Assembly: GCF_025464955.1 (NCBI RefSeq)
Contig: NZ_JAODNM010000158.1
Span: 1-45,172 of the forward strand
Reading direction: 5' to 3'
Origin: Amycolatopsis sp.
GTDB lineage: Bacteria; Actinomycetota; Actinomycetes; Mycobacteriales; Pseudonocardiaceae
DNA length: 45,172 bases
Of the stretch, positions 32,190 to 40,900 are shown piece by piece. Below the pieces are notes generated by a model. That model ran no database searches. It was not told the DNA's origin and saw only the letters and a program-made list of their open reading frames with translations. The translations under genes and the position numbers were made by a program. Numbering within the stretch: the stretch's first letter is position 1; the number at the start of each line of letters is the position of its first letter.

Positions 32190-33596
32190 GTGGCGCTCAC
32201 CGACGACCGCGGTCCCGCCTTCGCGTCGTCCGATCCGGGCCCGGCCGATCCCGGGCCGCGCGGCGAATACGACCGGCAGCCGCCGCAGGACCTCGCCGCC
32301 GAGCAGTCCGTGCTCGGCGGGATGCTCCTGTCCAAGGACGCGATCGCCGACGTCATCGAGGCGCTGGGGCCCGACGACTTCTACCGGCCCGCGCACCAGG
32401 CCGTGTACGACGTCGTCCTCGATCTGTACGGCCGCGGCGAGCCCGCCGACCCGATCACGGTGTCCGCCGAGCTCGAGCGCCGAGGCGAGCTCGGCCGGAT
32501 CGGCGGCGCGCCGTACCTGCACACGCTGATCGCCGCGGTACCGACGGCCGCGAATGCCGGTTACTACGCCGAGATCGTGTCGGAGAAGGCCGTGCTGCGC
32601 CGGCTGGTCGAAGCGGGCACACGCATCGTCCAGTACGGCTACGGGGCCAACGCGACCGACGGCGCCAACATCGACGAGGTCGTCGACCGCGCGCAGGCGG
32701 CGATCTACGACGTCACCGAGCGGCGCACCAGCGAGGACTACTCGGTACTCGAAGACCTGCTGCAGCCGACGATGGACGAGATCGACGCGATCGCGTCCCG
32801 CGGCGGTACCTCGAAGGGCATCCCGACCGGCTTCATCGACCTCGACGAAGTGACCAACGGGATGCACCCGGGTCAGATGATCATCGTCGCCGCCCGGCCC
32901 GGTGTCGGGAAGTCGACGCTGGGCCTGGACTTCATGCGGTCGTGCTCGATCAAGCACGGCCTGTCCAGTGTCATCTTCTCGCTGGAAATGAGCCGCACCG
33001 AGATCGTCATGCGCATGCTTTCGGCCGAAGCGAAGATCCGGCTGGCGGACATGCGCGGTGGCAAGATGTCCGACGAGGACTGGACGAAGCTCGCCCGGCG
33101 GATGAGCGAGATCTCCGAGGCGCCGCTGTTCATCGACGACTCGCCGAACATGACGATGATGGAGATCCGGGCCAAGGCGCGCCGGCTCAAGCAGCGCAAC
33201 GACCTGCGGCTGGTGGTCGTCGACTACCTGCAGCTGATGAGCTCGGGCAAGCGCGTCGAGTCGCGGCAGCAGGAGGTCTCGGAGTTCTCCCGGCAGCTCA
33301 AGCTGCTGGCCAAGGAGATCGAAGTCCCGGTCATCGCGATCAGCCAGCTGAACCGTGGTCCCGAGCAGCGGACCGACAAACGCCCGATGCTGTCCGACCT
33401 TCGTGAGTCCGGCTCACTGGAGCAGGACGCGGACATCGTCCTGCTGATCAACCGCCCCGACGCCTGGGAACGCGACGACCCGCGTGCCGGCGAGGCGGAC
33501 CTCATCCTGGCCAAGCACCGTGCCGGGCCGACGAGCACGATTGTCGTCGCCCACCAACTGCACTACAGCCGCTTCACCGACCTCGCCCAGACCTGA
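32190..33596 (+). CDS. dnaB: Replicative DNA helicase DnaB
   Basis: This 468-residue hexameric helicase unwinds DNA at the replication fork. The N-terminal domain shows PPQDLAAEQSVLGGMLLSKD; the RecA-like domain has Walker A GVGKST (238-243), VIFSLEMSRTEIVMRML, LVVVDYLQLMSSG and the R-finger region LRESGSLEQDADIV. No intein interrupts it, unlike many mycobacterial homologues. I chose GTG 32190 because AGGAGG (32173-32178) overlaps the other GTG at 32178. A small stem TGATG-TTCG-CATCA (32157-32170) sits directly before the ribosome site, and CATAAT at 32146 may be the -10. Confidence 0.95.
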   Translation: MALTDDRGPAFASSDPGPADPGPRGEYDRQPPQDLAAEQSVLGGMLLSKDAIADVIEALGPDDFYRPAHQAVYDVVLDLYGRGEPADPITVSAELERRGELGRIGGAPYLHTLIAAVPTAANAGYYAEIVSEKAVLRRLVEAGTRIVQYGYGANATDGANIDEVVDRAQAAIYDVTERRTSEDYSVLEDLLQPTMDEIDAIASRGGTSKGIPTGFIDLDEVTNGMHPGQMIIVAARPGVGKSTLGLDFMRSCSIKHGLSSVIFSLEMSRTEIVMRMLSAEAKIRLADMRGGKMSDEDWTKLARRMSEISEAPLFIDDSPNMTMMEIRAKARRLKQRNDLRLVVVDYLQLMSSGKRVESRQQEVSEFSRQLKLLAKEIEVPVIAISQLNRGPEQRTDKRPMLSDLRESGSLEQDADIVLLINRPDAWERDDPRAGEADLILAKHRAGPTSTIVVAHQLHYSRFTDLAQT

Positions 33597-33876
33597 CGGC
33601 CTCTGCGATCCGCAGAGCGGCCTGCGCGGGCGTGAGGTGCGTGGTGTCGACAACCTCGGCCTCGCGGTGTAGCCACGTGCGGGCCGCGTCGGCGTACGGG
33701 TCGAGGTATTTGAGACGGAATGAGGAGGGGCCGAGAAAGGTATCCCCGTTGAACCCGGCGACGATCGGTGAGCACATCCGGCCGAGGATCGACGCTGTGC
33801 AAAGAATCCGCGCGTCGTACTTTGGCCGGCTCGCTATAGGGGATACCCGCACAGCCTGCGCGTCCCCTCCGCTCAT
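33574..33876 (-). pseudogene. Remnant of a P-loop kinase-like gene (C-terminal part)
   Basis: This 100-residue frame is protein-like in its last 60 residues (GDTFLGPSSFRLKYLDPYAD, ARTWLHREAEVVDTTHLTPA, AALRIAEAV), which look like the C-terminal lid and helix of a small nucleoside or shikimate-type kinase. No Walker A motif is present and the first 30 residues are not convincing, so the N-terminal half seems lost. It overlaps the 3' end of dnaB by 23 bases on the opposite strand and the stop of the upstream methyltransferase gene by four. The family guess is tentative. Confidence 0.4.
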
Positions 33877-34592
33877 TGAACAGTCCGGCGGATGGACGCG
33901 AGAAGGCCGACTGGAGGGAGCTCGCCGGCGGCGATCCGGCGTTCCTCGGCTTGGCGGACGGCGTTGAGGGCATCAGCGACGCGGGTGGCCGGCTCGGCCC
34001 AGGCACCACCCCGGCCGTCGATCAAGCGCCACAGGATGGGCGTGGCCACCGTAGTCAGCTCGGAGCCGGTGCGGCTCAAGGCGGTGAGCATGGCGGAGCC
34101 TTGGTGGAGGAAGTCGTGGCCGGCGACCCAGGCGTCGAGAAGGTCACCGTCGGGGAGTTCGGTGTCGAGCAGGCCAGTGGCGACCAGCAGTGCCCGGTTG
34201 TCGTGGAGGAATTCGGCGGCGGCCTGGTCCACCCTTTCCCACGCGAACTCCTCGATGACGACCTGCCCACCCGGGGCGAGCAAGGTGACGGCATGGGCCA
34301 CGAGGTCGTCCAAGTTCTCGGCGTGGTGCAGGGAACGGGTGAACAGCACGACGTCGTACTCACCGGAGACGTCGTGGACGTCGGCCTGGATGACGGTTAC
34401 GCCGCGTTCGCGCGCCGCAGCGGCCATTTCGGCGTTGCGATCCACGCCGGTAACCGCGTAGCCCAGGTCCGCCAGAGCGACGGCCAGGGCACCACGGCCG
34501 CACCCGGCCTCCAGGATCCGAGCTGGAGGAGCCGGCAACAGCGGCTTCAGGTGGGCAAGGACATGCGGCACGGCAACGGTGGAGACATCCAT
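33873..34592 (-). CDS. Class I SAM-dependent methyltransferase
   Basis: This 239-residue protein has motif I ILEAGCGRGALAVALA (25-40), an acidic residue after beta-2 (GVDRNAEM), ADVHDVSGEYDVVLFTRSLHH and GGQVVIEEFAW, the full Rossmann pattern of class I methyltransferases (Methyltransf_11/25). The C-terminal half is helical and probably forms the substrate cap. The acceptor cannot be read. The start at 34592 lies opposite a broken ORF. Confidence 0.87.
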   Translation of the reverse strand: MDVSTVAVPHVLAHLKPLLPAPPARILEAGCGRGALAVALADLGYAVTGVDRNAEMAAAARERGVTVIQADVHDVSGEYDVVLFTRSLHHAENLDDLVAHAVTLLAPGGQVVIEEFAWERVDQAAAEFLHDNRALLVATGLLDTELPDGDLLDAWVAGHDFLHQGSAMLTALSRTGSELTTVATPILWRLIDGRGGAWAEPATRVADALNAVRQAEERRIAAGELPPVGLLASIRRTVQ

Positions 34593-34672
34593 GCGGCGAC
34601 CCTAGATCGCGTCTTGTCGATGAGCGACGGATTATCGGGTCGGCGGGCTTGACCGGATACACGCTCGTGTCC

Positions 34673-34840
34673 ATGTCCGACGACGACCGCGACCGGCTCA
34701 TCGATCAGTTCTGGCACGAGGTCTTCGACGACCTGAACGTCCACCCTGGCTACGCCGAGCTGCGACGTCAGATGACCCCGATCGACGCCGGCGACCGAAC
34801 CAGCGCGGCAAGCCGGCGTTCCGGGCGCCGGGTCACTGAG
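34673..34840 (+). pseudogene. Small ORF, probably frameshifted
   Basis: From ATG 34673 the frame reads SDDDRDRLIDQFWHEVFDDL and then NVHPGYAELRRQMTPIDAG, clearly protein-like. After that the frame runs on to 35128 opposite the acetyltransferase gene with unconvincing residues. A shift by two bases near 34790 gives RPNQRGKPAFRAPGH and a stop at 34840, just before the convergent gene's end, which would make a tidy protein of about 55 residues. A frameshift is therefore suspected. I know no function. Confidence 0.35.
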
Positions 34841-34844
34841 CCGG

Positions 34845-36059
34845 TCAGAACCAGTGCAGACAGTGCGGGGTTCGCTCGGCGCGGAAGAGGGCGTCAGCGA
34901 GGGTGGCCGCGCCCGGGCGGTGGGCACGGATGTGTCCGGCACGCACGAGCGTGCTCGGGGCGGTGCCGCCGAGGTAGACCGAGCCCAGGTCGCGCACGTC
35001 CAGCGACAGGTCGGGTTCCCGGTCTGTCGGGACGCAGTCGGCCTTGGTGTCGCGAACGGTCAGCAGGTAGCGGCCGCGCTCGCCGAGGAACGGGTCGTCG
35101 ACGTCGAGGACGAGCTCCCCGTCGGTGAACCAGCCACGCGCGGTCAGCGCACGCGGGACGTCCAGCAGCCGCACCCAGAGCCAGTCGGTGTCGTCGCTGA
35201 CCTCACCGCCGCGGAAGTCCGCAAGCTGCCAGCGCAGCGGGTTCCCGGGCGGGAAGTGCTTGAACACGACGTCGGTGACCAGGTCGTGTCCGAACACGAA
35301 CCGCGCCAGGGCCGTGAAGACGACGTCGTCGGCGGCGATCGTCTCGTCGACCGTCAAGGTGGATCCACCGAGCGAGTAGCCGGCGTACCCGTCCGGGACG
35401 CCGTCGACGTCTCGGTGGACGGCGATGTAACGCGGTGCCAGAGAGACCGGGGGATGCCCCGCGCCCAAAGCCCACCAGTGGTGCGGCCGGGACAGCGCGC
35501 CGGGTTGTGCGCGGCGGTACCGGTCGTAGATCTCTTCCAGGATCTCGCCGCACTCGGCACGCCGCAGCAGCTCGATTGAGCCAGCGACGGCGTCGACCGT
35601 TCCGCGCGCCCGGGGGAGGGCAAGCGCGGCCTGGTGTCGCGGCACCGTCAGCCGCTGCGTGTAAGTCGCCGGTCCATAGCCGAACCTGCCGTAGATCGGG
35701 GCCTCGGAGGCCAGCAGTACGGAGAGGAACTCCTCTCGGGCCCGCAGCTCGGCGAGCTGATGCCGCATCATCGCGCTGAGCACACCCTGGCGCCGGTGCG
35801 TAGGCAGGACGCCGACGGCGGTCACCCCGGCGGCCGGGGCGAGGATCTCACCAGGCAGGGTGAGCTCGAAAGAGCAAGCGGCGGCGGTGCCGACCGGCCG
35901 CCCGTCCGCCGTCGTGGCAAGCAGGCCGCGGTCCATTTCGAGCAATGCCCACCAGACCCGTTCGCCGTCGGCCGAGGATTCCGGGAATTGCCCGAACTCG
36001 GCATAGAGCGTGTCGACGAAGACATCGAGGTCCTGATCGGTCGTGGAACGGATCTTCAT
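34845..36059 (-). CDS. Eis-like GNAT N-acetyltransferase
   Basis: Starting at ATG 36059 (MKIRSTTDQDLDVF), this 404-residue protein has the Eis layout: a GNAT domain with acetyl-CoA motif AVGVLPTHRRQGVLSAMM, a second GNAT-like domain and a C-terminal SCP2-like domain (VLDVDDPFLGERGRYLLTV, LDVRDLGSVYLGG) ending in a carboxylate that serves catalysis in Eis. Eis proteins acetylate amines on aminoglycosides or peptides and form hexamers. The true substrate here is unknown; drug modification is only a family possibility. Confidence 0.87.
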   Translation of the reverse strand: MKIRSTTDQDLDVFVDTLYAEFGQFPESSADGERVWWALLEMDRGLLATTADGRPVGTAAACSFELTLPGEILAPAAGVTAVGVLPTHRRQGVLSAMMRHQLAELRAREEFLSVLLASEAPIYGRFGYGPATYTQRLTVPRHQAALALPRARGTVDAVAGSIELLRRAECGEILEEIYDRYRRAQPGALSRPHHWWALGAGHPPVSLAPRYIAVHRDVDGVPDGYAGYSLGGSTLTVDETIAADDVVFTALARFVFGHDLVTDVVFKHFPPGNPLRWQLADFRGGEVSDDTDWLWVRLLDVPRALTARGWFTDGELVLDVDDPFLGERGRYLLTVRDTKADCVPTDREPDLSLDVRDLGSVYLGGTAPSTLVRAGHIRAHRPGAATLADALFRAERTPHCLHWF

Positions 36060-36155
36060 GACTGCGCTGGCTCCCCGGGATACCGGCACCACGACCCGTG
36101 GTGTCCCGCCACAGTGCAGCGTCGCCCCGTGGCGAAGGCAAGCGAATTACGGCCG

Positions 36156-36752
36156 CTACTCGGTCGTGGCTGGTTTGGGTGCGGCGCGGACGTGTGCGCG
36201 CTCGCCCTGTCTGCCGATGAGGCTGAGGAACTCGACGGGACCTGAGCTGGTGGCGCCGAACCAATGCGGGGTGCGGGTGTCGAACTCCGCTGCCTCCCCG
36301 GGTTTGAGGACGAGGTCGTGCTCACCGAGGACCAGGCGGAGCGTTCCGTCGAGTACGTAGACCCAGTCGTACCCCTCGTGCGTGCGCAGGCTGGGTGTCT
36401 CGCCGTCGTTCCCCGTGGGCAGCACGAACTTGTAGGCCTGGATGCCGCCCGGCCGCCGGGTCAGGGGCAGGATCGTCGAGCCGTCCTCGCAGGCAACCGG
36501 ACGCAGGTTGAGGCGCGGGTCGCCCGTCGGTGGGGCGTCGACGAGTTCGTCGAGAGTGACCCCGTAAGCACGCGCGAGGGGCAGGAGTTGCTCGAGCGTC
36601 GGCCGACGAAGTCCTGCCTCGAGTCTGGACAGGGTGCTGGTCGAGATGCCGGTCTGCTCAGCCAACGCCGTGAGCGTGGTCTCGCGCTGCTGCCGGAGGC
36701 GCTTCAGCCTCGGCCCGACGGCGTCGAGTGCTCGGTCGATCGTTGCGTCCAT
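36156..36752 (-). CDS. XRE-family regulator with C-terminal cupin domain
   Basis: From ATG 36752 this 198-residue protein has a helix-turn-helix (about 12-65, LKRLRQQRETTLTALAEQTG, STSTLSRLEAGLRRP) and a cupin (about 110-190, THEGYDWVYVLDGTLRLVLG, FDTRTPHWFGA). Such two-domain proteins sense a small molecule through the cupin. GGAGG is only one base from the ATG, so initiation may be leaderless. It is divergent from a methyltransferase gene, with the palindrome TTGCCATTTGGCAA in between, and probably controls both. Confidence 0.9.
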   Translation of the reverse strand: MDATIDRALDAVGPRLKRLRQQRETTLTALAEQTGISTSTLSRLEAGLRRPTLEQLLPLARAYGVTLDELVDAPPTGDPRLNLRPVACEDGSTILPLTRRPGGIQAYKFVLPTGNDGETPSLRTHEGYDWVYVLDGTLRLVLGEHDLVLKPGEAAEFDTRTPHWFGATSSGPVEFLSLIGRQGERAHVRAAPKPATTE

Positions 36753-36761
36753 CCCTCCATT

Positions 36762-36775
36762 TTGCCATTTGGCAA
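36762..36775. promoter_or_regulatory. Candidate operator of the XRE-cupin regulator
   Basis: TTGCCATTTGGCAA is a perfect 5-4-5 inverted repeat ten bases upstream of the regulator ATG. A further TTGCCAA half-site lies at 36782-36788, about two helical turns from the first TTGCC. Position in the divergent promoter supports autoregulation. Confidence 0.55.
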
Positions 36776-36849
36776 GATACTTTGCCAATCTGCCTAGTCT
36801 GGGCGCACCGTGGTTCTCGACACCGGATGAACGATTCAGGAGGACGCAG

Positions 36850-37458
36850 ATGGCCGAGTTCGACAAGCCCTACTGGGAGAAGCACTGGCAGCAGGCACCC
36901 GGTGCGGGGAAAGCGCTGGGCCCCAATCCGCATCTGGCCAGCGAGACCGGCGGCCTGGCGCCGGGCACGGCGCTGGATGCCGGATGTGGTGACGGCGGCG
37001 AGGCAATCTGGCTCGCTTCCCAAGGATGGGACGTCACAGCAGCGGACATCTCTGCCGAAGCCCTCGCCCTCGCCGCCACTCGCGCAGTCTCGAAGAACGT
37101 GGAATGGGTCCGGGCCGACCTGACCGTCTGGGCACCCGCCACGCAGTTCGATCTGGTCGTGACGCACTACGCACACCCGTCGATACCGCAGCTGGCGTTC
37201 TACGACCGCATCTCCGGCTGGGTGGCGCCCGGCGGCACCCTGCTCATCGTCGGGCACCGGCACACCGCGGGATCGGCGGGACATGGGCACCACCCACCCG
37301 CCGAAGCATCGGCGACGGCCGCGGACATCACCGCGGGACTGGACACCGCCAAGTGGGAGATCGCCACCGCCGAAGAGCACGTCCGCACGCTGACCGCCCC
37401 GGACGGCCGCAGCCGGCCGCTGCACGACGTCGTCGTGCGTGCCACGCGACGGCAGTGA
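36850..37458 (+). CDS. Class I SAM-dependent methyltransferase (TehB-like)
   Basis: The ATG at 36850 follows GGAGGACGCAG. This 202-residue enzyme starts AEFDKPYWEKHWQQAPGAG and has motif I ALDAGCGDGGEAIWLA, VTAADISAEALALA, and FDLVVTHYAHPS. It resembles small methyltransferases of the TehB/thiopurine type that act on metalloid or small-molecule acceptors. Expression is probably set by the divergent XRE-cupin regulator. The acceptor is unknown. Confidence 0.88.
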   Translation: MAEFDKPYWEKHWQQAPGAGKALGPNPHLASETGGLAPGTALDAGCGDGGEAIWLASQGWDVTAADISAEALALAATRAVSKNVEWVRADLTVWAPATQFDLVVTHYAHPSIPQLAFYDRISGWVAPGGTLLIVGHRHTAGSAGHGHHPPAEASATAADITAGLDTAKWEIATAEEHVRTLTAPDGRSRPLHDVVVRATRRQ

Positions 37459-37475
37459 GCCCATCTGCTGCGGGC

Positions 37476-37857
37476 ATGGGAGCGTTGTTCGACTACTTTG
37501 CCGCGCTGTCGGACGAGATGGCCGCCGGACCCATCGACGAGCTAGGCGGCCCTGCCGCAGGGCCGCAGCCCTTCAAGACGGTCTCGATCAAGGGCATGGA
37601 TCCGGTGGTGTCACGCCGTGGCAGTCCGCGATGAAGGTGAGCGTGTCGTCGTAACGCTGACCGACGAACTTCAAGCAGCGCTTGCGAGCGCTGACGAGGC
37701 ACGCCTTCGCGACGTAGCCCCGCCGTGGTCGCAGACCGACGAATTCCCGTCTTCGGCCGATCCGGATCACGCGACCAGTGTGCTGGGGGAACTCGCTGGG
37801 CTGGCCAGGACGGCGACCGAACGCGGCGAGCGCCTGTATTGCTGGATCTGCGTCTGA
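37476..37857 (+). pseudogene. Hypothetical gene broken by deletion and frameshift
   Basis: An ATG at 37476 starts MGALFDYFAALSDEMAAGPI and runs to a stop at 37634, but the sense ends near DPVV (about 37610). From about 37618 the next frame reads RDEGERVVVTLTDELQAALA and continues to RGERLYCWICV, stopping at 37857. These look like the two ends of one protein of roughly 150-180 residues, from a hypothetical actinobacterial family I only vaguely recognise; the middle (perhaps 40-60 residues) is missing and the frames differ. It was probably cotranscribed with the methyltransferase, 17 bp upstream. Confidence 0.55.
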
Positions 37858-37864
37858 GGAGAAG

Positions 37865-37910
37865 GGTCGCCGGGTCGTGAGCGGACCTTTCCGCGCACGA
37901 CCCGGCGACC
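37865..37910. terminator. Bidirectional hairpin terminator
   Basis: Arms 37865-37879 and 37896-37910 pair perfectly over 15 bp, with an inner GCGGA/TCCGC stem. It fills the gap between the broken gene and the convergent LGFP-protein gene. No T-run is seen. Confidence 0.7.
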
Positions 37911-37913
37911 GGC

Positions 37914-40900
37914 CTACTTGTAGGTGATGGTGATCGATCCGTTGGACGAGTTGAACGTCATCGTGCCGTGCACGAAGTCGTTGCGCCGCCCGCCGGTGAC
38001 GCCGTACTCGTCACTGCTCGGGTAGCCCAGACGGCCTTGTTCCCAACCCAGCGAGGCCCACTTCGCGCGGATCGAACCGTAGATCGCGTGCGCACCCGTC
38101 GATGGCGTGTAGTAAAGCGACGCACCATCCGACCGGCTGAAGTGGTTGTAGCGCCCCACCCCGTCCGGCGTGGTCATCTCGTCCGTCGTCGGATAGCCCA
38201 ACGGACCTGTTTCCCAACCCATCGACGCCCACTTGGACCGGATCACGCCATAGATCGCATGCGGCCCCGTCGTCGGCGTGTAATAGATCGACCCGCCATC
38301 CGGCCGGCCGAAATGGTTGTAGCGCCCCACCCCGTCCGGCGTGATCATCTCGTCCGTCGTCGGGTAGCCCAATGGGCTTTGTTCCCAACCCATCGACGCC
38401 CACTTCGACCGGATCGCGCCATAGATCGCGTGCGCACCCGTCGCCGGCGAGTCGTAGATCGACGCACCGTCCGACCGGTTGAAGTGGTTGTAGCGCCCGA
38501 TACCGTCCGGCGTGCCCGTCTCATCCGTCGTCGGATAACCCAGCGGCCCGCCGGGACCGCCGAGCGCCTTGTAGTCCTTGTAGATGTCGCCGTGCACAGC
38601 GTGCGCGCCGGTGGTCGGCGTCCAGTAGATCGCGCCGCGGACGTAGTCCTGCGCCTTACCGCCGCCAGGGGTGTCGTAGACCGCGGTCAACGGGCTGAGC
38701 AGGTCCGGGTTGGCGGAGCCGCCGAGCTTGTTGTAGTAGTCACCGACCGGGTTCGCGTTACCGGTGAGGGTGACGGAGTGCACCCCGGTCCCGTCGTTCG
38801 GCGTGAACGGATACGTCGAGGTCGCGGGCATCACCGAGGTCGGGGTGAACGTGACCTTCTGCGTGTACGTCGCGTCGGGCTGCAGTTCGGTGCCCTCGTC
38901 GAGCGGGAGGTCGGTGTGGAACACCCCGACGGGCGGCGGCGCCTTGGAGATCCGCAGCGAAATCGTCCCGGTGTTGGAGAGGGTGAACGTCTTGGTCACC
39001 GACTGCCCGACCGGCACAGTGCCGAAGTCCAGCACCGGTGGGTCGATCGTGAGCTGGGCATGTCCTGTCAACGCGACGCCGTTGAGCGCAACGGAGACAT
39101 TGCCCTGGTCACTGGTGAGCGAGAGCGTCCCCGACTCGGGGATGCCGGCTTCGCTACCGACTGTCGGCGCGTACTTGACCGGGATGGGCAGTGACGCGCC
39201 GGGCTGGATCACGGTCCCGGTGTCGGGCAGGCTCTTCGCGGTAAAGCTGCCGGTCGGCCCGGTGGCACCGGTGATCGTCACCGGCGTGGTGCCGGTGTTG
39301 GAGATGGTGACGCCGAGCTGCTTCGCCGCGCCCGTCGCGACCCGACCGAAGTCGAGCGAGGACGGAGACGACCCGAGCCCCGGCTGCGTGCCCGAGCCGA
39401 CGACGTCGAGCGCGGCGTCCCCGTTGCCGGTGCTGAAGGTGACTGTCGCCGTCGCGCTACCCCAGGTGGCGGGTGTGAACGTGGCCGGGACGGACAGCTG
39501 CTGCCCCTTGACCAACGCCGTCGGCGCGGCAAGTGTCGCGGTGAACGGCGCGGCCACGGACACGCTGTTGAGCGTCAGGTCGCGGTTGGCGGTCACCGTG
39601 ATGGTGCCGTTCTTCGTGGTGCCGACCGGAGTCGACCCGAAGTCCACCGGCTGGGTGGTGAGCACCGCGGTCGTCGGCCGGCCGAAGCCGTACAGGATCC
39701 CGTCGCGGTTGCCGACGTAGATTCGGCCGGCGTCGGTTCCGGGAACCGAGAACTTGCTGGCATGCGAGGGGATCGGCACCGAGTACCGCAACGTCAGAAC
39801 CCCGTTGACCGGTACCGGGTCGTAGGCGCGCAGCTGGGCGTTGTCGCCGATGTTGTTCGAGGCGTAGACGACCCAGACCAGCGCCGAGCCGGAGGTGGTG
39901 CCGGTCGAGGTGATGACCGGGGAGCCCGAGGTGTAGCCGAAGTTGTCCTTCGAACCCCCGGCCGGGGTGAGCGACGGCGTCGCGCCGGCGCTCGAATACT
40001 TCAACGCCCGCAGCGGTGCTCCATTGTGGACGGTGTAGACGTAACCGCCGTCACCGCCCCAGAAACCCGGCCGACCCCAGACACCCTGGGTCCCGTCGAC
40101 CGTGCCGAGCACGGCGTCCGTTCCACCGGGTCCCTGCCCCGCGCCACCGAGGTTATCGGCGTCGAGCAGGAAGATCTTGCCGTCCTTACCGACCTGCACG
40201 ATCATGCGCGGGTGCGCGGCCGTGCCGAACTCCGGCGGGATCGCCATCGGACCGCCGGACCCGAGGTCCATGTCGTCCTGGTTCAGGCCGTCGCGGTTGG
40301 CCGGGCTGAAGAAGCTCTTCGCGGTAAGGGAGCCGTCGGCTTCCACGTTGAGGCGGACCACTGATTCGCCGAGAGTGGCCGGCGGGGTGTTACCGGGGCC
40401 GGGAGCGGGCGAGATGCCGTTGCCGGTGGCCACGATGATCCGGCCGGGGCCGTCGGAGAGCAGGCCCGCACCCGACTGCCAGATACCGGCTTCGCCTGCC
40501 GGGTCGGATTCGGTGGACCACAAGGTCGTCTGCTTACCGGTGGAACCGTTGACGCCGAGGATGTAGCCGACGTACGGCGTGAAGTCGCAGTGGCTCGCGA
40601 ACCCGGCGTAGACCACACCGTCGAGCAGCAGGAGCCCCGGCCGCTGCATCGCCGTCTTCGGGATGAACGGCACGCCCGGGTTGTTGGTCGGGGAGCCCTT
40701 GATGGTGGTGGGGAAGCCGTTGAGCTCGACGCCGGTCTTGACATCGAGCGCGTGCAACCGCCAGGTGGGCGTGTCGGCGGTGGCACCGGCGTCGATCGAC
40801 TTGGAGGTGAAGTAGACGGCGTTGTTGGCCGGGTTGTAGACCGACGTCGCGGTGCTGCCGACGGTCGGGGCCAGGTCACCGCAGTTGACGGTGGAGGCCT

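Noticed and set aside
32890..33596. Possible intein in dnaB
   Set aside because: Walker A, Walker B and the arginine-finger region are continuous and total length is normal, so no intein is present.
34845..36059. Calling the Eis-like enzyme an aminoglycoside resistance gene
   Set aside because: Eis-type folds are widespread in actinomycetes with varied substrates; nothing in the sequence fixes the substrate.
38010..38540. Tandem 171-bp repeats considered as a CRISPR or satellite array
   Set aside because: The unit is a multiple of three, lies in frame and encodes LGFP protein repeats. There are no unique spacers.
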